A stretch of DNA of 64,000 nucleotides, taken from NCBI GenBank assembly GCA_030148705.1, contig JASBSY010000006.1, positions 208,309-272,308 of the forward strand, written 5' to 3'. The position numbers were made by a program, and so were the translations under genes. The stretch is from Pukyongia sp. Its GTDB lineage: Bacteria > Bacteroidota > Bacteroidia > Flavobacteriales > Flavobacteriaceae. Below, piece by piece: positions 52,907-61,813 of the stretch. The notes below the pieces were generated by a model. The model had not been told where the DNA came from, made no database searches, and saw only the letters and a program-made list of their open reading frames with translations. Position 1 is the stretch's first letter. Each line of letters starts with the position of its first letter.

Positions 52907-55900
52907 ATGAATAAGAAGAGCCTGCTCCTGCTATTCTTTTTCGGATTGGGAGTGCTGTACCTACAAGCTCAGGAATATCTTGATCTTATGCACAATCCGG
53001 ATGAGCAAACGACCCTTCAGGACATCCAGATCCTTGCAGAAAATTACTTTTCAAACAATGAAACCGGAAGAGGCAGTGGTTATAAGCAGTATAAACGCTG
53101 GGAATATTTGATGGAACGACAGGTTAATGCCGATGGTCGTATCCTGAATTTCAGTCGTCTTAATTGGGATGTCATCACATCCTTAAACAGCGAGAACCCG
53201 CCCGTTGCCCGATCAGCGGGTAACTGGGTTCCCCTCGGGCCTACCTCCTACACCAACGGAAATGGTGGATATAACGGAGGATTGGGTCGGGTTAATGTCA
53301 TAGCCTTTCACCCTACAAATCCAAATATCATCTATATCGGTTTACCGGCAGGAGGCGTATGGAAGACCACTGATGGCGGATCTACCTGGACTCCTATGGC
53401 CGACATGCTGGCAAGTATTGGTGTATCCGGCATTGCTGTAGACCATTCCTCTCCTAATACCGTTTACATACTTACGGGCGACGGGGATGGTGCTGATACC
53501 CGATCTATTGGTGTCTTAAAATCCACCGACGGCGGAACAAGCTGGAATACAACAGGACTGAGTTGGGGCGTGCTGAGCAATATCCGCGGTTATAAATTGT
53601 TAATGCATCCTACCAACAGCAACATTATGCTTGCGGTTACCACCATTGGAATACTAAAGACAACCGATGGATGGAACACCTGGACGAATGTGCAAGGAGG
53701 AAGCTACAGAGATATCGAATTCAAACCCGGGGATCCGACCACGGTATATGCAACATCAACCAATACCTTTTACCGATCAACAGACACCGGTTCCAGCTGG
53801 GCGGTTGTCAATACAGGTTTGCCTTCCGGTGAAAACAGAGCGGCCATTGCAGTGAGTCCGAATAATAGTAATTATGTGTACTATCTGGCCGGGCCAAACG
53901 TTGGAACCGGCGCCTTTGTAGGGTTGTATCGTTCAACTAACAGCGGAAGTAGTTTTAGCAGCATGGCAACCACGCCGAATATTCTAGGATACAGCACTAC
54001 GGGTAATGATAATAACAGTCAGTCCTGGTACGACCTCAGCCTTGCGGTTAACCCATCGGATGCGAACAATGTCATTTCGGGGAGCATCAATATATGGCGC
54101 TCTACAAACGGTGGCAGTAGTAATACTTGTATTACGAACTGGTTTGAACCGGCCGGAGCTTTTCAGTATGTTCATCCCGACATTCACGATCTGGTGTATA
54201 ATCCTGCAGACAATAAGTTGTATTGCGGAAGTGATGGCGGAATTTCGGTAAGCAGCGATAACGGACAAACCTGGACCAACATTTGGAACGGTTTACAGAT
54301 CATGCAGTTTTATCGAATCGCCGGATTAGAATCCAACCAGAACCTGTTAATTGGGGGTTCTCAGGATAATGGGTCCAACAAATATACCGGCACCCCCGTC
54401 ATACAACATATTTTAGGCGGTGATGGTATGGATTGTATGGTAGACTACAACAATAGCAATAATTTGTATTATAGCTTTCAGAATGGCGGACTGCAACGTT
54501 CAACCGACGGGGGCAATTCTGCCACGGGCATCAAGCCCTCCGGATCTACCGGTTCCTGGGTGACTCCCTATGCGATGGATGCGTCAAATCCAAACATCAT
54601 ATATGGCGGCTATGACGATGTTTACAGAAGTACCAATATGGGTACCAGTTGGACAAATCTGGGTTCGGATGGACGCGGAGCCTTTGCAGTTGGGGTTGAT
54701 AATCCCGCTCGTTTGTATGCGGCCAACGGCAGTTCCATTCAGACTTCGGCAAATACCGGTGCTAACTGGACTACCATTACAGGTCCCTGGCCGGCACTTA
54801 CGATCACATATATTGCAGTGGATCCTGCCAATGCAAATCGCGTTTGGATAACACTTGGTGGGTATTCGGCCAGTCAGAAAGTTTACGAATCTACGAACGC
54901 AGGCGCCAGCTGGACCAATATTTCCGGAGCACTTCCGAATACTCCGGCATTGAGTATCGTATATGAAAATACAGGAGGATCCCCAATGGACGCACTTTAT
55001 GTAGGCATGGGGGTTGGAGTTTATTACACTTCCGACAGTACAGCCTGGACTTTACATAACACCGGCTTACCCAATGTTCCAGTGTTCGACCTGGAAATTA
55101 ACCACACCAACGGAAAGATTCGGGCAGGAACCTATGGAAGAGGACTGTGGGAAACCACATTGTTCGGTGCTGTTGTTTGCGACATTCAAAGCGTGAGTGC
55201 CACCACTACTCCACCCTCATGCCCCGGTGGTTCCGACGGAACCTTAACAGTAAATGCCACCTGTACTACCTGCTCCGGAATTACCTACTCTATAACTCCA
55301 ACTGCCCCACCCGGGCCCGCTATAGTACAAGTTGGGAACAATGTATTTACAAACCTGGCTGCGAACTCGTATAATGTATATGTGGAAGACAGCGGTGACT
55401 CTTCCTGTAATCATACCCTCACCAGTAATCCTGTTGTCCTGCCGGACGGTACAGACAGTATCGCCCCGGCGCTCTCCTGTCCTACCGATATTACCCTTGA
55501 ATGTGGAGACGATACTTCACCGGCTAATACCGGAACAGCCTCTGCAGCAGATAACTGCGATCCGTCTCCTTCGGTGAGTTTTAGTGACTCAGCTGTTGCA
55601 GGATGCGGAAATACGGAAGTAATTACCAGAACCTGGACTGCCACCGATGCCAGCGGCAATTCGATTAGCTGCGACCAAACGATAACAGTTAACGATACCA
55701 CAGATCCGGTAGTAAGCTGCACCTCCGATATCGTCGTAAATAACGATCCGGGCTTGTGTGAAGCCGTTGTGAACTATCCGGCGACTACGGCCACAGACGG
55801 ATGCGGATCGGTTTCCATCGTACAGACAGCCGGGTTTTCTTCGGGAAGTATATTCCCGGTTGGTACTACCACCAATGTATTCGTTGCCACCGACGATTGC

Positions 55901-56470
55901 GGCAATGTAAGTACCTGCAGTTTTACGGTAACAGTTAACGACACGGAAGATCCGGCAATGATTTGTCCGCCATCCCAATCGGTCACTACCGATTCCGGAA
56001 GTCCCTTCTATACGGTTCCCAATTTCGTTACCAACGGTGTGATCGTTTCGTCTGATAATTGTACCAATCCTGTAAACTTTGTTAGTCAGAACCCCGCTGT
56101 GGGCACACAGCTTCCCGTAGGTGTTTACACTGTAACGGCCTCGGTGGATGACGATTCCGGCAACCTGAGCAGTTGCAGCTTTCAACTGGAAGTAGTTCCA
56201 ATCCTGGGCTTACCGGATTCGGAAATCATGCAAAGCCTTACCCTTGATCCCAATCCTGCCGATTATTCCATCGTATTGAGTAATCCGCGGTTGTTAGACC
56301 TGGATCGACTCGAAACCTACGATCTGTCAGGAAAATTAATTAAAACCGTACACCTTGAAGATACAGGGGAGTCGGTACTTATCGATATTACAGAACTAAG
56401 TGCCGCAACCTATCTGTTTGTAATACATACGCAGGAGCATCAAATAACAAAACGAGTGATAAAATATTAA
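52907..56470 (+). CDS. T9SS-secreted propeller protein with HYR-like domains
   Basis: A 1187-residue secreted protein. The signal peptide covers about residues 1-21 (FFFGLGVLYLQAQ). The lead region TGRGSGYKQYKRWEYLMERQV matches the same place in the protein at 39495-41978. Sortilin/BNR repeats follow, such as WKTTDGGSTW, LKSTDGGTSW and YRSTDTGSSW. From about residue 755 a cysteine-rich part begins (CDIQSVSATTTPPSCPGG), with three HYR/Ig-like domains marked by TWTATDASGNSISCDQTITVND and related ends. The final 75 residues are a T9SS sorting domain (LDPNPADYSIV, DLSGKLIKTV, KRVIKY). Likely an adhesin or surface-binding protein. Confidence 0.9.
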   Translation: MNKKSLLLLFFFGLGVLYLQAQEYLDLMHNPDEQTTLQDIQILAENYFSNNETGRGSGYKQYKRWEYLMERQVNADGRILNFSRLNWDVITSLNSENPPVARSAGNWVPLGPTSYTNGNGGYNGGLGRVNVIAFHPTNPNIIYIGLPAGGVWKTTDGGSTWTPMADMLASIGVSGIAVDHSSPNTVYILTGDGDGADTRSIGVLKSTDGGTSWNTTGLSWGVLSNIRGYKLLMHPTNSNIMLAVTTIGILKTTDGWNTWTNVQGGSYRDIEFKPGDPTTVYATSTNTFYRSTDTGSSWAVVNTGLPSGENRAAIAVSPNNSNYVYYLAGPNVGTGAFVGLYRSTNSGSSFSSMATTPNILGYSTTGNDNNSQSWYDLSLAVNPSDANNVISGSINIWRSTNGGSSNTCITNWFEPAGAFQYVHPDIHDLVYNPADNKLYCGSDGGISVSSDNGQTWTNIWNGLQIMQFYRIAGLESNQNLLIGGSQDNGSNKYTGTPVIQHILGGDGMDCMVDYNNSNNLYYSFQNGGLQRSTDGGNSATGIKPSGSTGSWVTPYAMDASNPNIIYGGYDDVYRSTNMGTSWTNLGSDGRGAFAVGVDNPARLYAANGSSIQTSANTGANWTTITGPWPALTITYIAVDPANANRVWITLGGYSASQKVYESTNAGASWTNISGALPNTPALSIVYENTGGSPMDALYVGMGVGVYYTSDSTAWTLHNTGLPNVPVFDLEINHTNGKIRAGTYGRGLWETTLFGAVVCDIQSVSATTTPPSCPGGSDGTLTVNATCTTCSGITYSITPTAPPGPAIVQVGNNVFTNLAANSYNVYVEDSGDSSCNHTLTSNPVVLPDGTDSIAPALSCPTDITLECGDDTSPANTGTASAADNCDPSPSVSFSDSAVAGCGNTEVITRTWTATDASGNSISCDQTITVNDTTDPVVSCTSDIVVNNDPGLCEAVVNYPATTATDGCGSVSIVQTAGFSSGSIFPVGTTTNVFVATDDCGNVSTCSFTVTVNDTEDPAMICPPSQSVTTDSGSPFYTVPNFVTNGVIVSSDNCTNPVNFVSQNPAVGTQLPVGVYTVTASVDDDSGNLSSCSFQLEVVPILGLPDSEIMQSLTLDPNPADYSIVLSNPRLLDLDRLETYDLSGKLIKTVHLEDTGESVLIDITELSAATYLFVIHTQEHQITKRVIKY

Positions 56471-56547
56471 ATCCAGGATTGGAATAGCAGGAGGTGGGGT
56501 AAGGAAATTTTCACGATTTCCTTACCTTTAACCCTTAAACCAAACCT

Positions 56548-56898
56548 ATGCTGCCCTGGCACCAATATCTACTCGGAATAATACTCCTAATTGCCGGATT
56601 CTTTCATTTTAAAAGTCCGAAAATCTACGAAAGGATCATACCCCCTTATATTCCTGCGAAGTCCACTGTCGTCATTCTAAGCGGTGCCCTCGAAATGGTA
56701 TTGGGACTTGTTCTTTTAAACCCGGGAACCCAGAAGATCGCGGCATGGGCTGTGATCGTGATGCTTGTACTTTTTTTACCGGTTCACCTGTATATGCTTC
56801 AGAATAAAAAAGCCTCATTAAAGTGGCCTAAATGGGCGCTGGTTTTACGGATTCCCTTGCAATTCGGATTGATGTATTGGGCGTATCAATATTCCTGA
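56548..56898 (+). CDS. DoxX-like small membrane protein
   Basis: A 116-residue protein with four hydrophobic segments: YLLGIILLIAGFFHF, TVVILSGALEMVLGLVLL, AAWAVIVMLVLFLPVHLYML and a short last helix near WALVLRIPLQFGLMYW. The size and LIAGFFHFKSPKIYERIIPPYIP stretch match DoxX-like membrane proteins, some of which act in thiol or sulfur metabolism. The role is unknown. The AlkB gene starts 5 bases after its stop, so they are co-transcribed. Confidence 0.8.
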   Translation: MLPWHQYLLGIILLIAGFFHFKSPKIYERIIPPYIPAKSTVVILSGALEMVLGLVLLNPGTQKIAAWAVIVMLVLFLPVHLYMLQNKKASLKWPKWALVLRIPLQFGLMYWAYQYS

Positions 56899-56903
56899 AT
56901 GTC

Positions 56904-57506
56904 ATGATAAATAGAGAATTACTAAGGCCACAAAACCTTAACCTGCGCGATGCGGAAATCATTTATTATCCGTCATTCTACAATAAGGAAGTCGCCGATA
57001 GTTATTATCAACAATTACGCGATGAAACGGCATGGCAGCAGGATGACATAAAGATCTTCGGAAAGGTCTATCCACAACCGAGACTTACGGCCTTCTTCGG
57101 AGAACCCGACAAAAATTACACCTACTCCGGAATTACCATGGAACCGCTACCGTTTACCGGGCTGTTGAAAAAGATAAAAACCGATGTTGAATCGATTACC
57201 GGCACCGTTTTTAATTCCGTATTGCTGAATTTGTATCGCAATGGCAAGGACAGCAATGGCTGGCACAGTGACGATGAACCGACTTTAGGAAAAAATCCTG
57301 TGATTGCTTCTCTCAGTCTTGGGGCTGAACGTAAATTTCAGCTTCGACATAAATCCGATAAGACTGCGAAATCAGCGATAAACTTAGAACACGGGAGTTT
57401 ACTGTTAATGAAAGGAGAGACACAGCACTTCTGGCAACATCAGGTTCCAAAAACCAAAAAACAGGTCGATCCGCGGATAAACCTTACATTCAGGGTATTA
57501 AATTGA
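56904..57506 (+). CDS. AlkB-type 2-oxoglutarate/Fe(II) dioxygenase
   Basis: Oxidative demethylase for alkylated bases in DNA or RNA. About 200 residues with the iron facial triad H121, D123 (GWHSDDE) and H179 (FWQHQ), and the 2-oxoglutarate arginines R191 and R197 in RINLTFR. SLSLGAERKFQLRHK also matches the ABH2/ABH3-like branch (AlkB-like protein of 200 residues). I start at the ATG at 56904. Earlier codons lie inside the preceding DoxX-like gene. Divergent neighbours suggest a two-gene unit with the DoxX-like protein. Confidence 0.92.
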   Translation: MINRELLRPQNLNLRDAEIIYYPSFYNKEVADSYYQQLRDETAWQQDDIKIFGKVYPQPRLTAFFGEPDKNYTYSGITMEPLPFTGLLKKIKTDVESITGTVFNSVLLNLYRNGKDSNGWHSDDEPTLGKNPVIASLSLGAERKFQLRHKSDKTAKSAINLEHGSLLLMKGETQHFWQHQVPKTKKQVDPRINLTFRVLN

Positions 57507-57511
57507 AGGTA

Positions 57512-58288
57512 TTAATCGAAAACTTCATTCAAGATCTTAGCAAGGCGCAGGCCACCTTTCTGAAGCTGGGACCGTACCAGGTCTGCGTAATCGTACATAT
57601 AGCGGTACTTAAGATTTTCTCCAACCTCGGTGTTTTCATATATCTGAAGGCATAGGCCGCGACTTTCGTACATCCAGTCTTTTACAGTTCCACTTTGTAT
57701 GGCCTCTTTTTCAGCGGCTGTAAGGTCCTTTCGGTTTAAACTCAATTCCAGGTATGACATACCGTATGTTTCAAGGATTTTGGTATCCCAGACGGTGTGA
57801 AGATTAGTGCCTTCATCATACCATTGCACCTGAAACCTGTTACCTCCCCTGTCATCGGCAATACCAACGTGAAGCGGTTGGTGAAGATCGCCTATAAAAT
57901 GCACTAAAAGCTTTAAAAAGAATGCTTTATCGTCTTTAGAACTCGAATCGTCCTCTAATACTGAAATACATTTATGAATGGCTCCGTATAAGTCTCCCTG
58001 CTCACTGCGCGGATGGGCTTCAAAAGTACTGTCGAACGGAAAATTAACGTAGTGCCAGGGTGCGTATTGGTCGTAGCGACCATCACTTCTTATCTCGTCT
58101 GCATAGGTGGAAACAAGTGCGAGGGATTGTCCGTCCAGTAATTTCTCTATTGCGCGTTTTGCTTTTTTAGAAAGGTTTATTTCTGCAATTTCTCCAACGG
58201 CCCGATGCCCGGTTGGCCCCCAGATATCGACCGCGCGAAGAGGTGAAACTAAAAAGGTGAATATTGTAAAAAGAATTAAAAACCTCAT
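57512..58288 (-). CDS. S1/P1 family nuclease
   Basis: A 258-residue exported zinc nuclease. The signal peptide covers about residues 1-19, so the mature protein begins near VDIWGPTGHRAVGEIAE. In this family the first tryptophan (W23 here) and H28 bind zinc. Further ligands are in WHYVNFPFD, LKLLVHFIGDLHQPLHVGIADDRGGNRFQVQW and NLHTVWDTKIL. It degrades single-stranded DNA and RNA outside the inner membrane, probably to recover phosphate or nucleosides. It converges on the AlkB gene with 5 bases between them. Confidence 0.93.
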   Translation of the reverse strand: MRFLILFTIFTFLVSPLRAVDIWGPTGHRAVGEIAEINLSKKAKRAIEKLLDGQSLALVSTYADEIRSDGRYDQYAPWHYVNFPFDSTFEAHPRSEQGDLYGAIHKCISVLEDDSSSKDDKAFFLKLLVHFIGDLHQPLHVGIADDRGGNRFQVQWYDEGTNLHTVWDTKILETYGMSYLELSLNRKDLTAAEKEAIQSGTVKDWMYESRGLCLQIYENTEVGENLKYRYMYDYADLVRSQLQKGGLRLAKILNEVFD

Positions 58289-58413
58289 ATCTTAAAGTAT
58301 TTAGGCAAATATAACACCGTTGAAGTTTAATTGGAACTATTATTGCTTAATAACATCACAATAATTGTATCTTAATCTTGTTTTACAAGCAGGAAAGCAC
58401 AAATCCCAGACCT

Positions 58414-59346
58414 ATGAAAAATCTATTGTTCCTTCTTTTATTTTGCACGCTTGGTACTGCCATAAGTCAGTCGAAGACGTACAATTCAGAGGACATCGAA
58501 ATCAGTCCTCTTGTTGAAGGCACCTTGCTAATCCCCGATTCTGAAAATAAACCGCCGCTCGTAATTATCATAGGCGGGTCGGGTCCGATTGACAGAAATG
58601 GCAACCAGATGATGATGAAGAATAATTCCCTGAAATTACTTGCCGAGGGTTTATACGATAACAAGATTGCGAGCTTCAGGTACGACAAACGCCTGATTAA
58701 GATCATGAAGATGGGACAAATCCAGGAAGAGAAAATAGACTTTGATCATTTTGTGGAAGATGCCCTCGCCATTTTAGATCACTTTAAAGGGGATGAACGA
58801 TTTAATAAAATTTATATCCTGGGCCACAGCCAGGGTTCGCTTGTTGGTATGATGGCGGCCAAAGACGAGGCAGATGGCTTTATTTCCGTTGCCGGCGCCG
58901 GGCAACCCATAGACGATGTTATAGTTTACCAATTGGAAAAACAGGCCCCCGGCTTAAAGGAGAATGCACGACAGAGTTTTGACGATTTGCGGGTTAACGG
59001 GGTAGCCCAGAATTACAGTCCGGGGCTGGCGTCGATCTTCCGCCCGTCAATTCAGCCGTTTATCTTTAGCTGGATGCGGTACGATCCGGCTGTTGAACTA
59101 GCCAAGCTCGATATGCCGGTATTGATCGTTGCGGGCGACCAGGACCTTCAGGTGCAGCTGGCAGAAGCCGATTTACTTAAAGCCGCTAAACCGGAAGCGG
59201 AGGTAAAGATCATTCAGAATATGAATCATATCTTCAAAGAAATAATTGGCGATGATATTGAAAACAGTAAATCCTATAACGAATATAATCGGCCGGTGAT
59301 ACCGGAATTGATAACCGTACTTAGCAATTTTATTCTTCAGAAATAA
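58414..59346 (+). CDS. Exported alpha/beta hydrolase
   Basis: About 310 residues. A signal peptide (residues 1-19, LFCTLGTAISQ) is followed by the alpha/beta-hydrolase core: oxyanion region IIIGGSGPIDRNG, nucleophile S139 in GHSQGSLVG, an acid in VAGDQDLQVQLAEAD, and a histidine in NMNHIFKE. This pattern is close to the serine-aminopeptidase-like and acyl hydrolase members of the family, but the substrate cannot be named. The start is set at 58414 to give a good signal. It precedes the DUF819 gene by 42 bases. Confidence 0.85.
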   Translation: MKNLLFLLLFCTLGTAISQSKTYNSEDIEISPLVEGTLLIPDSENKPPLVIIIGGSGPIDRNGNQMMMKNNSLKLLAEGLYDNKIASFRYDKRLIKIMKMGQIQEEKIDFDHFVEDALAILDHFKGDERFNKIYILGHSQGSLVGMMAAKDEADGFISVAGAGQPIDDVIVYQLEKQAPGLKENARQSFDDLRVNGVAQNYSPGLASIFRPSIQPFIFSWMRYDPAVELAKLDMPVLIVAGDQDLQVQLAEADLLKAAKPEAEVKIIQNMNHIFKEIIGDDIENSKSYNEYNRPVIPELITVLSNFILQK

Positions 59347-59388
59347 TTCAGCTAATAATTTGTATTTTGCGGACAAACCAACACCATC

Positions 59389-60747
59389 ATGCAGGATACA
59401 GCTTCAGAAATTATAATAGACAGCACCCCCTTAATTACAGATGACACCATAGTTTTCGGGATCTTGATGATCTGCCTCGGACTTATTTTCTATTCGTCCT
59501 CCAGGGAAACAGGATTTTGGAAAAAGTTCTACGGAATTGTCCCGGCTTTATTTATGGCTTATTTTATACCGGCCATTCTTACAACAACCGGGCTTATAGC
59601 TCCCGAGTGGACGACCGTCGACGAAAGCGGGGCCGGCACTGAAGGATCCACCTCTCTCTACTATATGGCGAGCCGATACTTATTACCTGCAGCCCTTGTC
59701 CTTATGACGCTCAGTATCGATCTTAAGGGAGTATTTAACTTAGGCCCAAAAGCGGTTATTATGTTTCTCACCGGAACAGCAGGTATTATAATAGGCGGAC
59801 CCGTTGCTATATTGATAATTGGCGGGATTTTTCCTGAGGTGGTTGCAACTCCCCTCACCCCTGTTCCCGGGCCGGGAGAAACCAACGAGATCTGGGCCGG
59901 GTTATCGACGCTTTCAGGAAGCTGGATAGGCGGAGGAGCAAATCAAACGGCGATGTTCGAGATATACGGATATAATCCAAGTCTTTTCGGACAGATGGTC
60001 TTTGTGGATATTGTCGTGGCAAATATCTGGATGGCACTGCTTATCGTAGGTATTGGTAGAGCAACGCGGATCGATAAATGGTTGAATTCGGATACATCGG
60101 CAATCGAAAGATTAAAAGAAAAAGTATCCTCTTTCTCTAAAAAGGTGGAACGCAACCCCAGTTTTTCAGATATGATGATCCTGGCCGGTATTGCCTTCGG
60201 TACTGTTAGCCTGGCTCATTTAGGAGCTGGCTACATAAGCGGCTACTTTGAAACCATGGTAAACGGAATGCCAAAAGGATTAATGCGCAATATGCTTAGT
60301 TTTATGAGTTCCTCCTTCTTTTGGATGATTACCATTGCTACCATTATCGGGGTTTTACTTTCCTACACCAAAGCCCGGAATTATGAAGGCGCAGGTGCGA
60401 GTAAGTTCGGAAGTGTATTTATTTATATACTGGTCGCCACGATTGGAATGAAAATGGACCTGAAGCTTATTTTCAGCAACCCCGGCCTGATAGGGATAGG
60501 GTTGGTTTGGATGGCCATGCACGCCGGTCTTTTAATATTGGTCGCAAAGCTTATCAGAGCGCCGTATTTCTTCCTGGCAGTGGGTAGTCAGGCAAACGTA
60601 GGTGGGGCAGCCTCGGCTCCGGTGGTAGCTGCCGAATTCCATCCCTCTTTAGCCACTGTGGGGGTGTTGCTTGCTGTATTCGGATATGCAATAGGTACTT
60701 TGGGTGCGGTAGCGTGTACATTCCTGATGCAATTGGCATCTGCCTGA
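59389..60747 (+). CDS. DUF819 family membrane protein
   Basis: A 452-residue membrane protein with about ten to eleven hydrophobic segments and a short cytosolic stretch near residue 235-260. Features are GSWIGGGANQTAMFEIYG (a glycine-rich helix break typical of the family), GIAFGTVSLAHLGAGYISGYF and SQANVGGAASAPVVAAEFHPSLATVGVLLAV near the end. DUF819 (YjcL-like) proteins look like transporters of the sodium:dicarboxylate or glutamate type in internal pseudo-repeat layout. No substrate is known. Confidence 0.88.
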   Translation: MQDTASEIIIDSTPLITDDTIVFGILMICLGLIFYSSSRETGFWKKFYGIVPALFMAYFIPAILTTTGLIAPEWTTVDESGAGTEGSTSLYYMASRYLLPAALVLMTLSIDLKGVFNLGPKAVIMFLTGTAGIIIGGPVAILIIGGIFPEVVATPLTPVPGPGETNEIWAGLSTLSGSWIGGGANQTAMFEIYGYNPSLFGQMVFVDIVVANIWMALLIVGIGRATRIDKWLNSDTSAIERLKEKVSSFSKKVERNPSFSDMMILAGIAFGTVSLAHLGAGYISGYFETMVNGMPKGLMRNMLSFMSSSFFWMITIATIIGVLLSYTKARNYEGAGASKFGSVFIYILVATIGMKMDLKLIFSNPGLIGIGLVWMAMHAGLLILVAKLIRAPYFFLAVGSQANVGGAASAPVVAAEFHPSLATVGVLLAVFGYAIGTLGAVACTFLMQLASA

Positions 60748-60799
60748 GGATAATTTCAGAAAAAAGTAACATCTTTGCGGCTCGAAAAAAATGGTTTAG

Positions 60800-61504
60800 A
60801 TGAAATATTTCTGCAGTATATTTTTACTTCTATTAGTGGTAGTAGGTTGTTCCAACAGCGAGAACCGAATGATGCTTACAGGAGAAGTGAAAGGTTTGAA
60901 AAAAGGCACCTTGCTCCTGCAAAAATTTGAAGACACCCTGCTAATCTCTGTAGACTCCGTTGAAATCGATGGCGATCCAGTATTTCAAATGGAATCGGAA
61001 ATTGACAGCCCGGAGATGTATTATTTATATTTAAGACTAAAGAACGGCACATTACTGGATGAACGCATCCCCTTTTTTGCGGAACCCGGGGAGATCGACA
61101 TTCAGACTTCCCTTAAGAGGTTTGGGAATGACGTCCGGGTAAGCGGATCGATAAACCAGGAGAAGCTCCAGGAATATAAGGCCCTTATGGATCGTTACTC
61201 CAATAAACACCTGGAACTTATTGAACAGGCCTTCGAAGCGAGGCAGAATAAACAGGATTCACTGGCAGGAGCACTAACCGATAGACAGAACCGGATTTTG
61301 GCCAGTAAATATCTGGCAACGGTAAATTTTGCTTTGAATCACAAAGAATACGAGCTTGCTCCTTATCTGATGTTAAGTGAAGTTTACGATGCCAACATTA
61401 AATATCTCGATACCGTTTATAGCGTATTGGAACCGGAAATAAAAAACTCCAAGTACGGCAGGGAATTGGCCGATTATATTGAAGCGCGTAAGAAATCTCA
61501 ATAA
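60800..61504 (+). CDS. DUF4369 lipoprotein
   Basis: A 234-residue lipoprotein with signal ending VVVGC (C17). The first mature part is a beta-sandwich of the DUF4369 type: LTGEVKGLKKGTLLLQKFEDTLLISVDSVEIDG, then MYYLYLRLKNG and PFFAEPGEIDIQTSL. In Bacteroidota this domain often sits before a thioredoxin-like domain, but here it is followed instead by a helical C-terminal part (KLQEYKALMDRYSNK) without any CxxC. Probably a surface- or periplasm-facing lipoprotein of unknown task. It converges on a small hypothetical gene with 3 bases between them. Confidence 0.82.
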   Translation: MKYFCSIFLLLLVVVGCSNSENRMMLTGEVKGLKKGTLLLQKFEDTLLISVDSVEIDGDPVFQMESEIDSPEMYYLYLRLKNGTLLDERIPFFAEPGEIDIQTSLKRFGNDVRVSGSINQEKLQEYKALMDRYSNKHLELIEQAFEARQNKQDSLAGALTDRQNRILASKYLATVNFALNHKEYELAPYLMLSEVYDANIKYLDTVYSVLEPEIKNSKYGRELADYIEARKKSQ

Positions 61505-61507
61505 TAC

Positions 61508-61774
61508 CTATAAGGCATTGATACGGTCGATGAGTTTACGACCTCTGTCTTCCAGTTCCTGATTTATAGCTTTAAAATGCTGTTTTTGGTTCTCAACGTC
61601 TTTGGCGTTGACCTTTGCGATTAGTTCATCGAAGGTAGTAATTGCATCATCGATTATCTTTTCCGACTTTTTAGTGTCCTTATCAGGATTTGTCAGTTCC
61701 CAGATATAAGCTGCCTCAATAATATCTCCCAGCACATAATTTATATCTCTTTTTAGGTCTCTTACGCTTGCCAT
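61508..61774 (-). CDS. Small helical hypothetical protein
   Basis: About 88 residues, highly charged and predicted mostly helical: a lead VRDLKRDINYVLGDIIEAAYIWE, then an acidic middle, then DVENQKQHFKAINQELEDRGRKLIDRINAL. It has no signal or membrane segment, so it is cytosolic. I do not recognise a family. Two adjacent ATGs could start it (61774 or 61777). It is the last gene in the same-strand series idi-queD-manA, 40 bases after manA's stop at 61814, which suggests co-transcription. Confidence 0.7.
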   Translation of the reverse strand: MASVRDLKRDINYVLGDIIEAAYIWELTNPDKDTKKSEKIIDDAITTFDELIAKVNAKDVENQKQHFKAINQELEDRGRKLIDRINAL

Positions 61775-61813
61775 CATTAAATGATTTAAAATTCGGCTGC
61801 AAGGTACGAATAG

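Noticed and set aside
52907..56470. Glycoside hydrolase function for the T9SS propeller proteins.
   Set aside because: The repeats resemble sortilin/BNR blades, but no catalytic acid pair or sialidase triad could be identified in either protein.
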